This document shows, piece after piece, positions 27,051 to 38,500 of a stretch of 64,000 bases of DNA (position 1 is the first letter of the stretch; each line of letters begins with the position of its first letter). The notes beneath the pieces are model-generated. The model was not told where the DNA came from. It saw nothing but the letters and a program-made list of their open reading frames with translations, and did no database searches. The position numbers and the translations under genes were made by a program. Origin of the DNA: Agelaius tricolor. Lineage: Eukaryota > Chordata > Aves > Passeriformes > Icteridae. The DNA lies in assembly GCA_023055355.1 (NCBI GenBank), contig JALJCS010000001.1, positions 75,743,381-75,807,380 of the forward strand, written 5' to 3'.

Positions 27051-27274
27051 ATCCTCAAATTCCCTGAAGGTATGTTCTGCCTCATTTTCTTATTATGGAG
27101 TAGCAAACATTGCAGCAATGTTCATGGCACAAAAGGTAAGGGATGAACAGAGGACTCCAGATTCCGAGATTCCCACGCCAGGAAGACGCATTCCACAATG
27201 TTCAGCCAGATCTTCCCTCTTTGCACATAGGCTGTGAGCCATCTCCTGTCTTTTCTTACAGATAGGCCAGTATG
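27051..27274. other. Noncoding spacer between CR1 fragments
   Basis: About 220 bp between two CR1 pieces. It may include further diverged CR1 sequence, but I could not align it by eye. Confidence 0.4.
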
Positions 27275-27420
27275 AGTAAGTCATTCCAATATTTAATCAT
27301 TCTCAGTGTTAGGAAATTCTAACTCATTTAAGTTTTTCTAAGGAATTTTTTTCTGCCCTTTAACAACTTTTTCAGATTTCAGTTTGAAGCCTTAATACAG
27401 TGTTACATTAATTGATATGG
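27275..27420 (-). mobile_element. CR1 LINE 3' region fragment, old
   Basis: The plus strand reads CATTCCAATATTTAATCATT, then CTCAGTGTTAGGAAATTC and CAGATTTCAGTTTGAAGCC. This is the reverse complement of the CR1 3' region in correct order. The many differences and AT-shift suggest considerable age. Because it represents a more 3' part of CR1 yet lies at higher coordinates than 26850-27050, the two are separate copies or a rearranged one. Confidence 0.5.
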
Positions 27421-28647
27421 GAAAGCAACCTCAGATACAGACTATTAATATTTTTGCACCATGTTTTTGAAATTGGTATTTGAAATTTTTTATTTGTCTG
27501 AAGAGGGGAAAAATTTTTGAAAAGGTTGCATATCTTTTCTCACTTTATTTGTAATTTTTGAAATTTTGCATTTAAAAAAAATTTAGATCTGCTCCACTGT
27601 ATGACATTTAGACTATACCTAGACAGCAAGAAACTGTTTTCCAAGTGTGTTTTACAGATCTATATGATTTTCAAATGGTGATGATTGTGCGCAATGAAAT
27701 TGCCTGAGTCTGGTACACATGAGAGATGGCAGATGTGAAATCTTTGGAAATTGTTTCAATAAGTTAGGTTAACAAGCTCTCAGCCTGCTCTAGACCTCAT
27801 GTATTGCTTCTCAAAAGCTCTTGGTTTCAGAGTTGTGGAGTTTGGTGTAGTGCTAATAAAAGCCAACTCGACATTGCTGTCTCTTCCTACAAAGAAATCT
27901 GTTTGTAACGAGTTTAAAAACCACATTAGTGAAAATTTGCTTGCATACTAACTTAAGAAAAAGAAATTATGACCTGTTTGGGTTACTGCTGTTAAATGCT
28001 TGGTTTTTCTTTCTTCTAGTATTAATTTTCCATATATTTTCACAGCATCTGGAATTGGTACTAATCTTTGATGAGAAAGTCAGAAAAGTGAGAAGGTAGG
28101 AATGGTAAAACACTGCAATATGGGTTTGCCATATATGTTGCAGCTGCTCTGTACTTTTCTGGTGACACACAGCAGCCTTAAATTATTTAATCTAATTTTA
28201 TAGCTGTCTTGTATCACTGGGGTAACATAAAACCACTGGAACATATTGGTGAATCTGGTTCTGTGACTATGCTTTTGGCCAGTTTTGACTTTTATTTTTA
28301 GCTGTGTCATTCGGCAAAAATAATTCCTTTGCCATCAGTTGAGTAGTACCTTGTACATGCATGAGGAAGTTAGAGCTACCTTTGAGAAGAAAATGCTTAC
28401 ATTTGTACCTTTAGAGTGAGACTTGAGAGCTCTGTATGCAGTTCCTTATTATCACAACCTTTTTGTGAGAACTTCTGCAAGACATCATTTTCCAGATCAT
28501 GACATGTGAAAAGACCATGGAACTTTTTTCTTTCATCCTTTGTATGTCCCATTTACTTGCATTAAATACTGATGTACAGCAACTGTTTCCTGGCATGTCT
28601 CTGAAAAGCACCCAGCACAACACAGACCTAATTTCTGATGAATTTGT
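27421..28647. other. Unique noncoding DNA
   Basis: No element or gene was recognised in about 1.2 kb of AT-rich sequence leading up to the purine microsatellite. Confidence 0.55.
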
Positions 28648-28797
28648 GGAAAGGAAAGGAAAGGAAAGGAAAGGAAAGGAAAGGAAAGGAAAGGAAAGGA
28701 AAGGAAAGGAAAGGAAAGGAAAGGAAAGGAAAGGAAAGGAAAGGAAAGGAAAGGAAAGGAAAGGAAAGGAAGAGAAGAAAGAAAGAAAGAAAGAAAG

Positions 28798-28888
<91 letters not shown>

Positions 28889-28893
28889 GAGAA
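28648..28893 (+). repeat. Compound (GGAAA)n-(GAAA)n microsatellite, 246 bp pure purine
   Basis: About 25 GGAAA units (28648-28771) pass through a short GAGAAG junction into about 29 GAAA units (to 28892), with one interrupting GA near 28797-28800 and GAGAGA at the end. Not one pyrimidine occurs in about 246 bp. The 134-codon plus frame at 28499-28903 and the frame at 28638-28925 are repeat translations (KERKG, then KKER), not genes. Long homopurine tracts can adopt triplex structures and are hard to sequence, so the true length may differ. Confidence 0.97.
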
Positions 28894-30998
28894 CTGTCCT
28901 TAATTCATACTTAATGGTGCTTTAGATGAGGCACAGGGAAGTTTGCATGAACTCTCTTTTTCCTGGTTGCTGTGTTGAGCAGTTTGACTAGACCTGTTCT
29001 TATTTCCAGCATGCTGGTAGCATTTTCTATTCTACCAACCAAAGAAACTGAGCCTCTGATAGAATCCTGGAACTGTGCAACATCTAGCTTTTTTGCCAAA
29101 ATATTTTCAAGGTGTTACATGGTGGTGAAAAGTAAATTTTGAAAATTATTTTCCCCCCACTACTAAAACTCATCCATTCCCAACAAAAACATTGCTCATG
29201 TCTCAGGCACTCTCTTCCTTGCAGGCTATTTAATGAAGAAAAAAAAGCAGGAGGCAGCACTCTCCATAATTCCTCACAGGCCCCGGCCAGCACCTACCTC
29301 ATCAGTGGAGTTAAGTCTGAGAGGTATTGTTAAATCCTTATTTCATCCTTTTGAGACTTGGATCTAATTTAGTCTCCCTTTGCATGTGCTTCCAGGTCTA
29401 CTGGGATTGCTTCAGCATCAATTTAAAAAAAGAAAAAAAGAAAAAGACAAGAGGCAAGGAAAAAATCCCCAAACCCCCTTATTAACGTAGGAGGTCTCAG
29501 CTATTCCAGTAGGACTCTGAGATGTTGAACGTGCTCATTCAGACACAAATTTTGGCAGTTTGCCATCATTAGAGGACAACGTGGGCTCCTGAGCTGTGTA
29601 CCACCACTGTCCCAATGCAGGTGTTTGAGAAGGGATGGTTGTTGGAACAGGCAGGGTGAGTTCAATCCCATGTGTCCTGTAGAATAACAAGATGCTTTCC
29701 TCTTCCCTGTCCTGTTTGCATGGGCCCATGTTTGTGAGCAAAGGTGGAGAGCTGCTTTGGTCTCTCTTCTGTTTAGAAAGTACTGCTCTTGCTGGCCAGG
29801 TGGGCAGAAATTTCTTTCCAAAATTTCCAGTTGCACTATATGCCTTCAGCCAGGTATGACTCCAAGTTATGTACATAACATTTCCATTTATTTGTCATCA
29901 CCCCTTTCTGAAACTACTCATTTAAGAATCATATTTTTGATTGATTGCACCAGCTCTGCTTACCTAGGTCTCTTTTTTAAAATATTCCACCTTGATCTGT
30001 TGTTTATTCCCAATTCACCTATGAACTGACTCACCTGTTGTATGCTGAAAAGTCTGAGTTGATGATGAATACACATTCTGTAAAACTGTTCAGAAGAAGC
30101 AAATTACATGGCCATTATAAGCCAGTTGCATGAAAATCCTTGCGTAAACATCATGTAAGTCAGTGAGCAGAGCTCCAAGTTGGCACATTTTCTTTTTAGG
30201 TAATGGATAACCCCACATATAACTACTAGAGTGTTCCCTGTGAACTAATAATGAGGAGGAAACAAAGATCATATTTGGATTTAGTACAGCCAAGTGTGAG
30301 GGCAAGAGTTTTATTAAAGGAGTTCAAACAAAAGGGCAGGCATGACCAAGATGTTATGCCTAAGGATTTAAATTTAGTTTCCTGTATGAGTATGCAACGT
30401 CTGCCAAGAGGCAAATTGTTTCCAGGGTAACACTTGAAAAGAGTGATCATATATCCCTTAGAGTCAGGCTGCTGAACATTTGTAGAGCAGGACACCACCA
30501 TGACTTTGTGCTTCAAGTTTTATGCAGGAGCTCTGCTAACTGAAGTGGTACTGGGAGGTATGTCATTCACAGAACTTTTTCTTTTCTCTGTAATTTCCCA
30601 GGAGAAGGGCGACCATCAAAGGACTTCCACCTAGAAGTTTATTGTTGTGGATACTGCTGAGTGAAAATAAAAATGTCTGTATAAGAGCACCAAGGCTTGA
30701 CTTTTCAGGGGAGACTGGTGTAATTATGCATTCAGTTCCCATGTACCTGTATTAGAATTTGCATACTTTCTGCCCAAGGTTTTCTTGAAATCCCAGTCTA
30801 ACACAAAGAGCAGAGCCCATGGCACTGTGAAATGGCTGAAAGACTGATCATTTCATGCATCTGATGTTCTAATCTGAAACTGTGATCTGATAACAGGAGT
30901 CCCTTATTGGTTTCCTAAATGATGATAAGTACAATAAACATTGTATTAAACATTATTTTTGAAACTAATGTGGACGTGTTCAATGTGTTCATCTGAAG

Positions 30999-31048
30999 GG
31001 TGACTCAGAGGAGCCTGATGGTGGCTCAGAGGAGTTCTGATGGTGACT
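30999..31048 (+). repeat. Short tandem repeat, 21-22-bp unit, about 2.3 copies
   Basis: GGTGACTCAGAGGAGCCTGA at 30999 is followed by GGTGGCTCAGAGGAGTTCTG at 31020 and a partial third copy GGTGACT at 31042-31048. The copies differ by two or three bases and one indel. Confidence 0.8.
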
Positions 31049-32021
31049 AGTTTCATTTCTAATGCATCCTGGTCTTAAGTTTGAAAATATTGTGACGACT
31101 TCATGTTCATTTTCTGGAAAAAGGAAAATAAATGTTAAAATATCTTTGAACTCAAGGTGTATCCTACTCTATATTTGGGGTTTCTGGTACTTGCGGTAGC
31201 TGAGATACTTACTAATTTTTTTTTATTATTTGATATTTTTGAACACAATAAGGAATTTGAAGTTACTTTATGCTTACTCAGAGAGATTTCCATTCTTTTG
31301 TTAAACTGAAAAGTTACACGGATATAAATGAATTCATTCTGAAAATATCAAAATTAAGTCTTTGAGTTAAAAACCAAAACAAGTCACTCTCCAAAATTGG
31401 CATCAATTAGGAAATATTTTGGTTTCTCAAATTGAAAAAAAACAAAAAAGCCATTCTATTTTATTGACCTGGAACTGGTTGAAGAATTATACAAGCTGAG
31501 TGAAAAAGTCAGAATATAAAAATAGGAGAGTGGCAGGACCTTGTACTGTGTTGCAGATATCCTGTTGTAAATACACCGATATCAATTTTCAGGGTTGCAT
31601 TTTTCTTCTGTTAATGCAGAATCATTTTTCTCTTGGGTGGCTGGGAGAGGAGTGAGCAGTTTCTAAATGTCAGCTCATGCTTTTCTGCTCAGTGGAGCAT
31701 ACTTATTTCTGCCTTCCAAGGTTGATTTAGACTTTATTGAGAGAAACTTTTGTTTTGAACCAAAGCTAAGAAGTTTGGCTTCCTTCTGCTCAAAGCTGAA
31801 ATACCCAAGCTCCTGCTCTCCTGTAAATACTGAGGTAACTTCTGCTCTGGAGAGTAAAAGTGTTTAAATGACATAGTTGGTTTAAAAACCTCCTTTCTCA
31901 GGCATTTGATTGAGAGAATGGGATGTGGGGGAAGGAGGGTTTGATTGTTTGTAGTTTTACATCAGGAAGTCTCTCAGAAGCCACTGCAACATCTCATAAA
32001 ACATTGTGCAGCTGTGTGCAG

Positions 32022-32115
32022 ACCTCAGGGTGCACAGATGCGTGTGGATTATATTACCTTGGAAGGGGCACAAGCTGAACTTTTCGATTTTGACACCCGA
32101 CGGCATCCAGCAAAG
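32022..32115 (+). other. Small exon-like, CpG-containing patch (weak)
   Basis: An AG at 32020-32021 or 32036-32037 and the donor AAAG|GTGAGG at 32112-32121 frame a short block holding four CpGs within about 70 bp, unusual for this CpG-poor region. From ATG at 32038 to the donor there are exactly 26 open codons (beginning MRVDYITLEG, ending TRRHPAK). The open frame runs on each side (31945-32181). The upstream pyrimidine tract is poor, and the peptide matches nothing I know. It could be a coding exon of an unrecognised gene, a noncoding-RNA exon, or chance. Confidence 0.15.
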
Positions 32116-35100
32116 GTGAGGTCTGCTACTTGTGCCTTAGGTTTTCAAATTAAAACCGTGTGTGCTGCAGTGCTCACATGACATGTATAAATGTATAAAT
32201 GAGGGCCATTAAGTAAATGCATTTACACATCATTTAAATGAAACAACACACCTAACCAGATGGATTCCTAAAATGAGTAATTGTGTACTGCTATTTCCAT
32301 AACTTTTGCTTTTGCTGGGATACCCTCACTTCTCTGGTATGTCCATCACTTTGATTTGAGCTTCCAGGCTGGGGGACAGGACCTTGCTTCTCTGTGTTTT
32401 CTGTGAAGATTTTCACATTATTATGTGCAAGCAGGAGCAGGATTTTTCTCACCTAAGTCTCACCAAGCCATCAAACATGGAGGCATCTAGCTTTGAGCCT
32501 GCCTTTTGGGCATCTTCATTAGCCAATGGAAAGCAAAAAGGTTTAACCCATCCAAATGTATATATGACACAGATCCACATGGTCCTCTAGGTGTGCTCAT
32601 CACTGATTTTTTTATGATAAAAGGGATCTTGCCAATTGACTTGGACAAAGTGGCTGCTTTTTGATGTAAACTGTGAGATAAAAGTGAGCTTATAAAAAAA
32701 TTAGTAAAGAACTGAAAGGAACACAGAAAGGTAGAAAACGACAACATTCAGGGACTTTTAGGAGACACTGAAAGCTTTTACCACATCTCTGCATACAGCA
32801 ATTTCTATAGCATTTTGTTCAACTTTCCATGAGAAAGTCTGTCAGCAGTGCTGCATTTTATTATGGTTTCCAGGATGGCTGCCCAATTTAAAACAGGAAA
32901 ACCAGGTCTCAAATCTTGACATGCATGGAGGAGGACTCCAGAAGCCAAATTCTAGCTACATGTCTGCAACAGCTGGATAAAACTACCAAACAAGAATAGA
33001 ATGTTAACTGGTCTACAATCCCTCTTTTAAGTCAGACCCAAAACATGCTAGTGGTGTGCCGTATAAACTCTTGGTTTTTAGTTTTTGTTGTCTTTGTTCT
33101 TGAAACCTGGTGAAGGTCACATGCAAATATCACCCTCCACACAGATAGTCAAACACATTTCTGTTATATCAATTTTCATTTTTTTACCTCCACAGATGGT
33201 AAGAGAAAAATAAAAATAATACCAGATTTTCTCAAAACCTTTTTTTTGCCTTGCATTTCAAAGTGCTCTACCAAGGTAATATCATTATTCCCCATTTTTC
33301 ATATGTGGAAATTGGAGCATGTATCTGTGAAGAGGCATCCAAATAGAGAACTTGAATATTAGTTTCCAGTTAAAAACAGAAGATGATGGTCCTTTCAGTA
33401 CTATTTCCAGCAGCTGAAGTGGATCTTAAGGAGTGCTGGTATGCTAATAGTGGTGCATTTAGGAGCTCTGGCATAAGGAAAAAGAATTCTGCAGCTGTCA
33501 TTCATTATTTTGACCAATTTTGATCTTATGGACATTTCTCTTTGTCACTTGGACATTCCAGACAGCTACAAAGAGAAGTGTTGCATCTTCTGGACTGTTC
33601 ATCAATTGTTTTTTTTTTTTTGTGATGATAAAGTGAAAGCTGAATAATTGTGAAAATACAGGATATGTGTTCACATGTACATGCAATGTGTGTAATATAG
33701 GTGTATATCTGTGTGCTATGAACAGTTGTTTGGCTGTGGTTTGGTCTGCATCTGTTAGTAATGAAAAATATGTGTTTTCTCACAGACATAAAATTCTGGG
33801 CTGCTTAAAGGTGAATATTTTCATCAGATCTTTCCCTATCCTGTAATTTATAATCAGTGGAACTAGTGAGCAGTGCTCTAAAGCCATAAAAAAAGATAGA
33901 AAATAATCATGAAGGGAGAAGTTTGTAATGTTTGCCAGATGCAAATCCAGAGTCTACATGCTTGGAATTTATATTGGTGATCCCTGTTACCTTCTTCAAC
34001 AACACAAGGAAGAAGATAATAAGCTTATGTATTGAAGAGTAAGTAATCAGCAGTGTAATGGGTCATAATTCTATTAAAGTGTGTAGACAAGATTTTACAA
34101 TTAATGGACAAGTTTATACACATCCTACACACGTGCTGTGGGATACAGCAAGGGAACTGGGTCAGGGGAGACAAGTTTTGGAAAGTATGTCAGAGGACAG
34201 ATGTGAAGAGCTGAGGGAAGGTAGCAAAACAATACCACCCAGTCATCCATCTGTGAAAAGGGAAAAATCTTAAATGAAGGATCCTTTCTAGGCTTTAAAT
34301 AAGCCATTTATAATATACAGCCTTGTACTTCCTGTTTATGCTTTGTCTGTTTTTGACCTCAGGAGGATTAGTCAGTCAATGTAAAAGTGTAAAAATATAA
34401 AAATGGAAATGCTTTGCTGGAAAAATTTCTGCTCTTTTCATGTGATATGAATCCTTAAATATTAATTTCATCTGCCTTCTATTCCTAATAGGACTGCAGA
34501 GCACTTACAGCTCTTGGAGGCACTTCCCAGGACTCCCTGGCTGTATCTATACAAGTTCTATACAGGCTGTTCTCTGGCTTTGGGGTCAGTGGCACAAAGA
34601 GGTATCAAAGTCCTTCAGTCTGCAGAGGATTCAGAGGACAACAACCTCACTGACTCTGGGGAGTCTCTGGTCCATGCATCCCATGCCTACTTCCAAACAG
34701 TGCCCATGAACTGCCTATGGAAGGGCCAATAGCAGACATTATTTAATTTATTTACTTAATATATGTACCCTGTTTTTCTCTATCATCTGTAATACAAATA
34801 TTCCCACACCTCAATCCTTGAAGCAGAAAGAAAAGGCAGTGAAAAAAATGTCTATTATTTAGAGAAACTACCGGTGTTCATGTTAATGGTAGTGAGATAA
34901 TGATGGTGCTTGTCTTCAAAACGGAGTCCTGCTCTATCTTGGCAATACAATGCTAACTTAAAGGGGATTATCAGTTCTGACTTTTATCATTACTGTGCTT
35001 TTAGGTGTAGACTGGGGACTTATGAGCTCTATATCCAATGCAGAATTTTCTCTAATGATTCACCTAGGTTGACTCTCAGATATTATTTCCTCTCATTTAT

Positions 35101-35531
35101 GAATTGAGCAGCTTTATTTTTCCACAAGTCACTATGCAAGACTAATAATGAAGATACAAGGTTGAATTTTTAGAGTCAGAGTTTTCAGAGATTATGGTAA
35201 GATAAGAAAATGGACTGTTTTCATTAAATAATGATTGTTATTGTTTTTTTTTTTTTTTCTGGGACCTAGGTGATGAAAAATTAAACCAGTTCCTTTTGAA
35301 ATTGATCGAAGAATTTCTACTGATTTGGTTGAATTTTATATAGCTCTCTATTGTGAGTTTTTCTGGTACATCCTAAAAGGTGAATAGTGACAGAGAGTCT
35401 GAAGTATAAAAATCCCCAATCTTCATATAGACTGTGACATTTACAGGCACTTAAATGAGCTTCTGACCTGACCTTTACCTGAAGAACACAAAGCTTGAAG
35501 GCTTTACATCCAAAGTGTCTGTACTCAGCGC

Positions 35532-35552
35532 CTTCTGGAACTCTTCCAGAAG
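35532..35552. promoter_or_regulatory. 9-bp-arm palindrome, two heat-shock-factor-like half-site pairs
   Basis: CTTCTGGAA (35532-35540), a 3-nt spacer and its exact reverse complement TTCCAGAAG (35544-35552) form a near-perfect palindrome. Each arm contains TTCnnGAA or its mirror, the core arrangement bound by heat-shock factors, though the 3-nt gap between pairs is one base longer than the ideal spacing. A third GAA follows at 35559-35561. No promoter or gene is visible nearby, so a regulatory role is speculative. Confidence 0.3.
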
Positions 35553-38500
35553 CGTCCAGAACTTCCTGCTGTCCCAGGATGTATTGTCTTTGTGTCCTGG
35601 CAGCAGCCCAGGAAAACGTGCAGGTAGAATCAAAACAGAATGATTCTAGCCCATGGCATATTACATTAAGTGAATCCATTGTATTGACATATGGGTAACC
35701 AGAGATGTATAAACTAGTTCAGTTCAAATAACAACCAGCCCCAACCTTTGCCCACTCAAAAAGTGACCCTAACCCAAATCTTTTTCCAATTTGGATTGGT
35801 TCAGAGAGATCAGTCAGGTCTGTCAGCTGGTAGCCAGACATCAGAGCAGACATAACTAATTAGGATATATTCCCTCACCTAGAGATTAAATGTACTTTTT
35901 TTTATCTCTATATTTTCCCATAGCTTCAACTTCCATTAAAACCTCTTGGTTTCAGAACCAAAGCAAGAGGGGAAGTAGTTTTTTCCCAGAGAGAGCTTTT
36001 CCCCATAAGTTGAATTTGTCTTAAATAAATGTTTTTTCCCTCAATAAAGTTCAGTCTGCAGAGTTACCAACATCCCATTCCAGAACATCTAAGTTTCAGA
36101 GCAATTCATTTCTCAGCTCTTTTAGTCAAACTTAGCCTACCTATTATCAAAATTTGTCCAATAATCATATGATTTTGTCATTCATGCCGTGAGAGTAGAT
36201 GCTACAAATCCAAAATCTAAAAGTATGTGTAAGTGGTAACTTTTTGTGAAGTGCAGTGTATCCTGATGGCTGGAGTTCATGAGGTCAGTAGGGAATATGG
36301 ACAGCACAAAGGACTGAGAAAATTTAACTGAACAGATGAACTTTGGGCTTCCCTTAAGCAGTTTACTGAATGCAAGAGGTGGAGTACAAGGTTTCCATAT
36401 CTGTCTGAAAACAAGCACTGGTGCTGAGGTTTTGTGGTTTTTTTGCATGTGCTATAATTGCAGCTTTGAGAGATTTTGCTCTACCATTTATTATTTTCTG
36501 ACCAGATTTCAGTCTGGTTTCACAGTAGTCAGACATTGTGCTAATGTATTCAAGTCAGAGTATATTTGCCCTGCCCTTTGATGCCAGTGATAACCACAAT
36601 GTGAAAAAAAGTTAATAAAATGGAGATCAGGACATCAGCAGGTTTTGAAACCAGAATTAAATGTGCTTATGGCTATATATGACTATAGGACAACCTTTTG
36701 ACAGGGTGACTATAAAATCACATGTTCCACATGTGTCAGCAAATGATGGGGAAAAAAACCTGAAATATAGCATTTCAGAGAAACTAAGCATCATATATTC
36801 AATTTATTTTCAATGTGGATTGTCATTCTGAAAAATTTTAATTACACCTTATATATATATATGTCCAGAAATTATTTAGCCATGCTGATGAGCAGGATGA
36901 TATTGTTGTCTTCCTAATTTTTTTTATGCCAAACTTTGGAATGATTACATGAAAATGGCAGTTTAAATAACTGGAACAGGAAATATATTTCTGCAATCTA
37001 TCTCCAAGATTTAAGAGAACTGGAATGGCTTTCTAGAAACTCTGCTTTCTGACAGCCCATGCCTCTTTGTTAATTTTTTTGTGCAAATCCAGCTCAAACT
37101 TCCCCTTGCTGAGTCAGTCATTGTTCATAACAGAAATGGCCTGCTGTTGAGTCTCACTCCTAAAGTATTGAATGGAATAATAGTCCGGATTTATTTGACA
37201 CAGTGAAACTCAAAAACATCTGTACCAGAAGGCACAGCAGCCACAAGAGTTGAATGGGGCCTATTTTCACTGTCATTTAAAACTTATACATTTAATACAA
37301 TTAACAATTCTTGGGAGCATCTTCTAAATTTTTCTTCCAACATGGAGAAATAGGAGTTGAGACTGATTTCATCTGCTTCAGCTGTGTACTCAGACATGCA
37401 CATGCCAAAGCACGATGCTTTTGTGGACACCTTACTTGCTATTACCCAGATGTTTGTCTAGGGAGGAAAGGCATCACATAATGTGGTATCAGGTCTGCCA
37501 GATATCCTACAGTGTTTCAAAAGGTGCCAGAAACTTGGGTTTAGGCAGCTGAGTCTGTCCCTAGCCTGTAGGAAGCTGAATCTCTCTGGGCACCTTTGAT
37601 TTTGTTGATCCTCACTGACCACTCAGGGTTCTTGGGCCCCTGGCTCATGCAATACATGACTGTGGGGAGAGTTAAATTAAGGTTTTGAGTTTCTTGCTGA
37701 ATTCTGACCTTGTTCTGTACAATTGTTCTTGAAAGCAAGAGACAGATATTTCTACCCATCTCTACTGCAGCCTAAGACCAAGGGATGATTTGGATCTCCC
37801 CTTGAAGGTCCGGTCTCCATTGATGGGAGGTGACATGAGCCCTTGCTGAAACACTTTCTTTCCTGGAGCTTTGGTGAAAACCTTCAGGCTTGGAAATACA
37901 AGTTTCTGCTGTCTGTCTATGTTTCCCACAGGCAGGTCTGGGGCTGAACTGGCAGCTTAGAAGTCAGAGGAACTTTGCTTTGATGTCAGTGGAAAAGCTT
38001 AGGATCTTAGATTTCAAGCTTAGATAAAGCTTGAAATACTGAAAACTTCAAAACACCTCTTCCTGGATCAAAAATGGGATGTATTTGCAAAAGAATACCC
38101 ATCTGAACTGAAAGGAGCCAGAAGGGGTATTTTCACTTGCTGTATGTATTTAACTAGAGAAAATATAAAAACATTGACCTTGAAAGCATTCATTGAAAAC
38201 AACGATATTTTTCTCTTTCTGTGAGTGCCAGGTACACATGACCTCACACTGACTGATGGACTTTGTCCACCTCATCTCTAGTACACCAGGTCAGTGGAAC
38301 CTCCCTGGTGTTACCTATACTGGACATTTGTCCTTGGAAGGAAAAAGTTTCATACGCAAAACCAGAAATACCTATGGCAATACTTTCTGTGTGCAGTACA
38401 TCTTGTCTATTTCTCTGCTTATTTTTAAGAATAGAAAAAGCTTGATGTTTTCCAGGTATTGTGACTGCTCTTCATCTGAGAATCTCAAAGCATTTTAGAA

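Larger units (their letters stand above)
28894..35531. other. Unique noncoding DNA
   Basis: No gene or known interspersed repeat was identified. An A-rich tract lies at about 29423-29465. The overlapping minus-strand open frames at 29501-29876 (111 and 113 codons) share sequence in two frames and match no family. A small exon-like patch at 32022-32115 and a short tandem repeat at 30999-31048 are listed separately. T runs occur near 33609-33621 and 35244-35258. Confidence 0.5.

Noticed and set aside
28499..28903. 134-codon frame (plus) and 28638-28925
   Set aside because: Most of each is a translation of GGAAA and GAAA repeats.
29501..29876. Two overlapping minus frames of 111 and 113 codons
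   Set aside because: Same DNA open in two frames with no domain in either; chance in a somewhat G+C-richer stretch.
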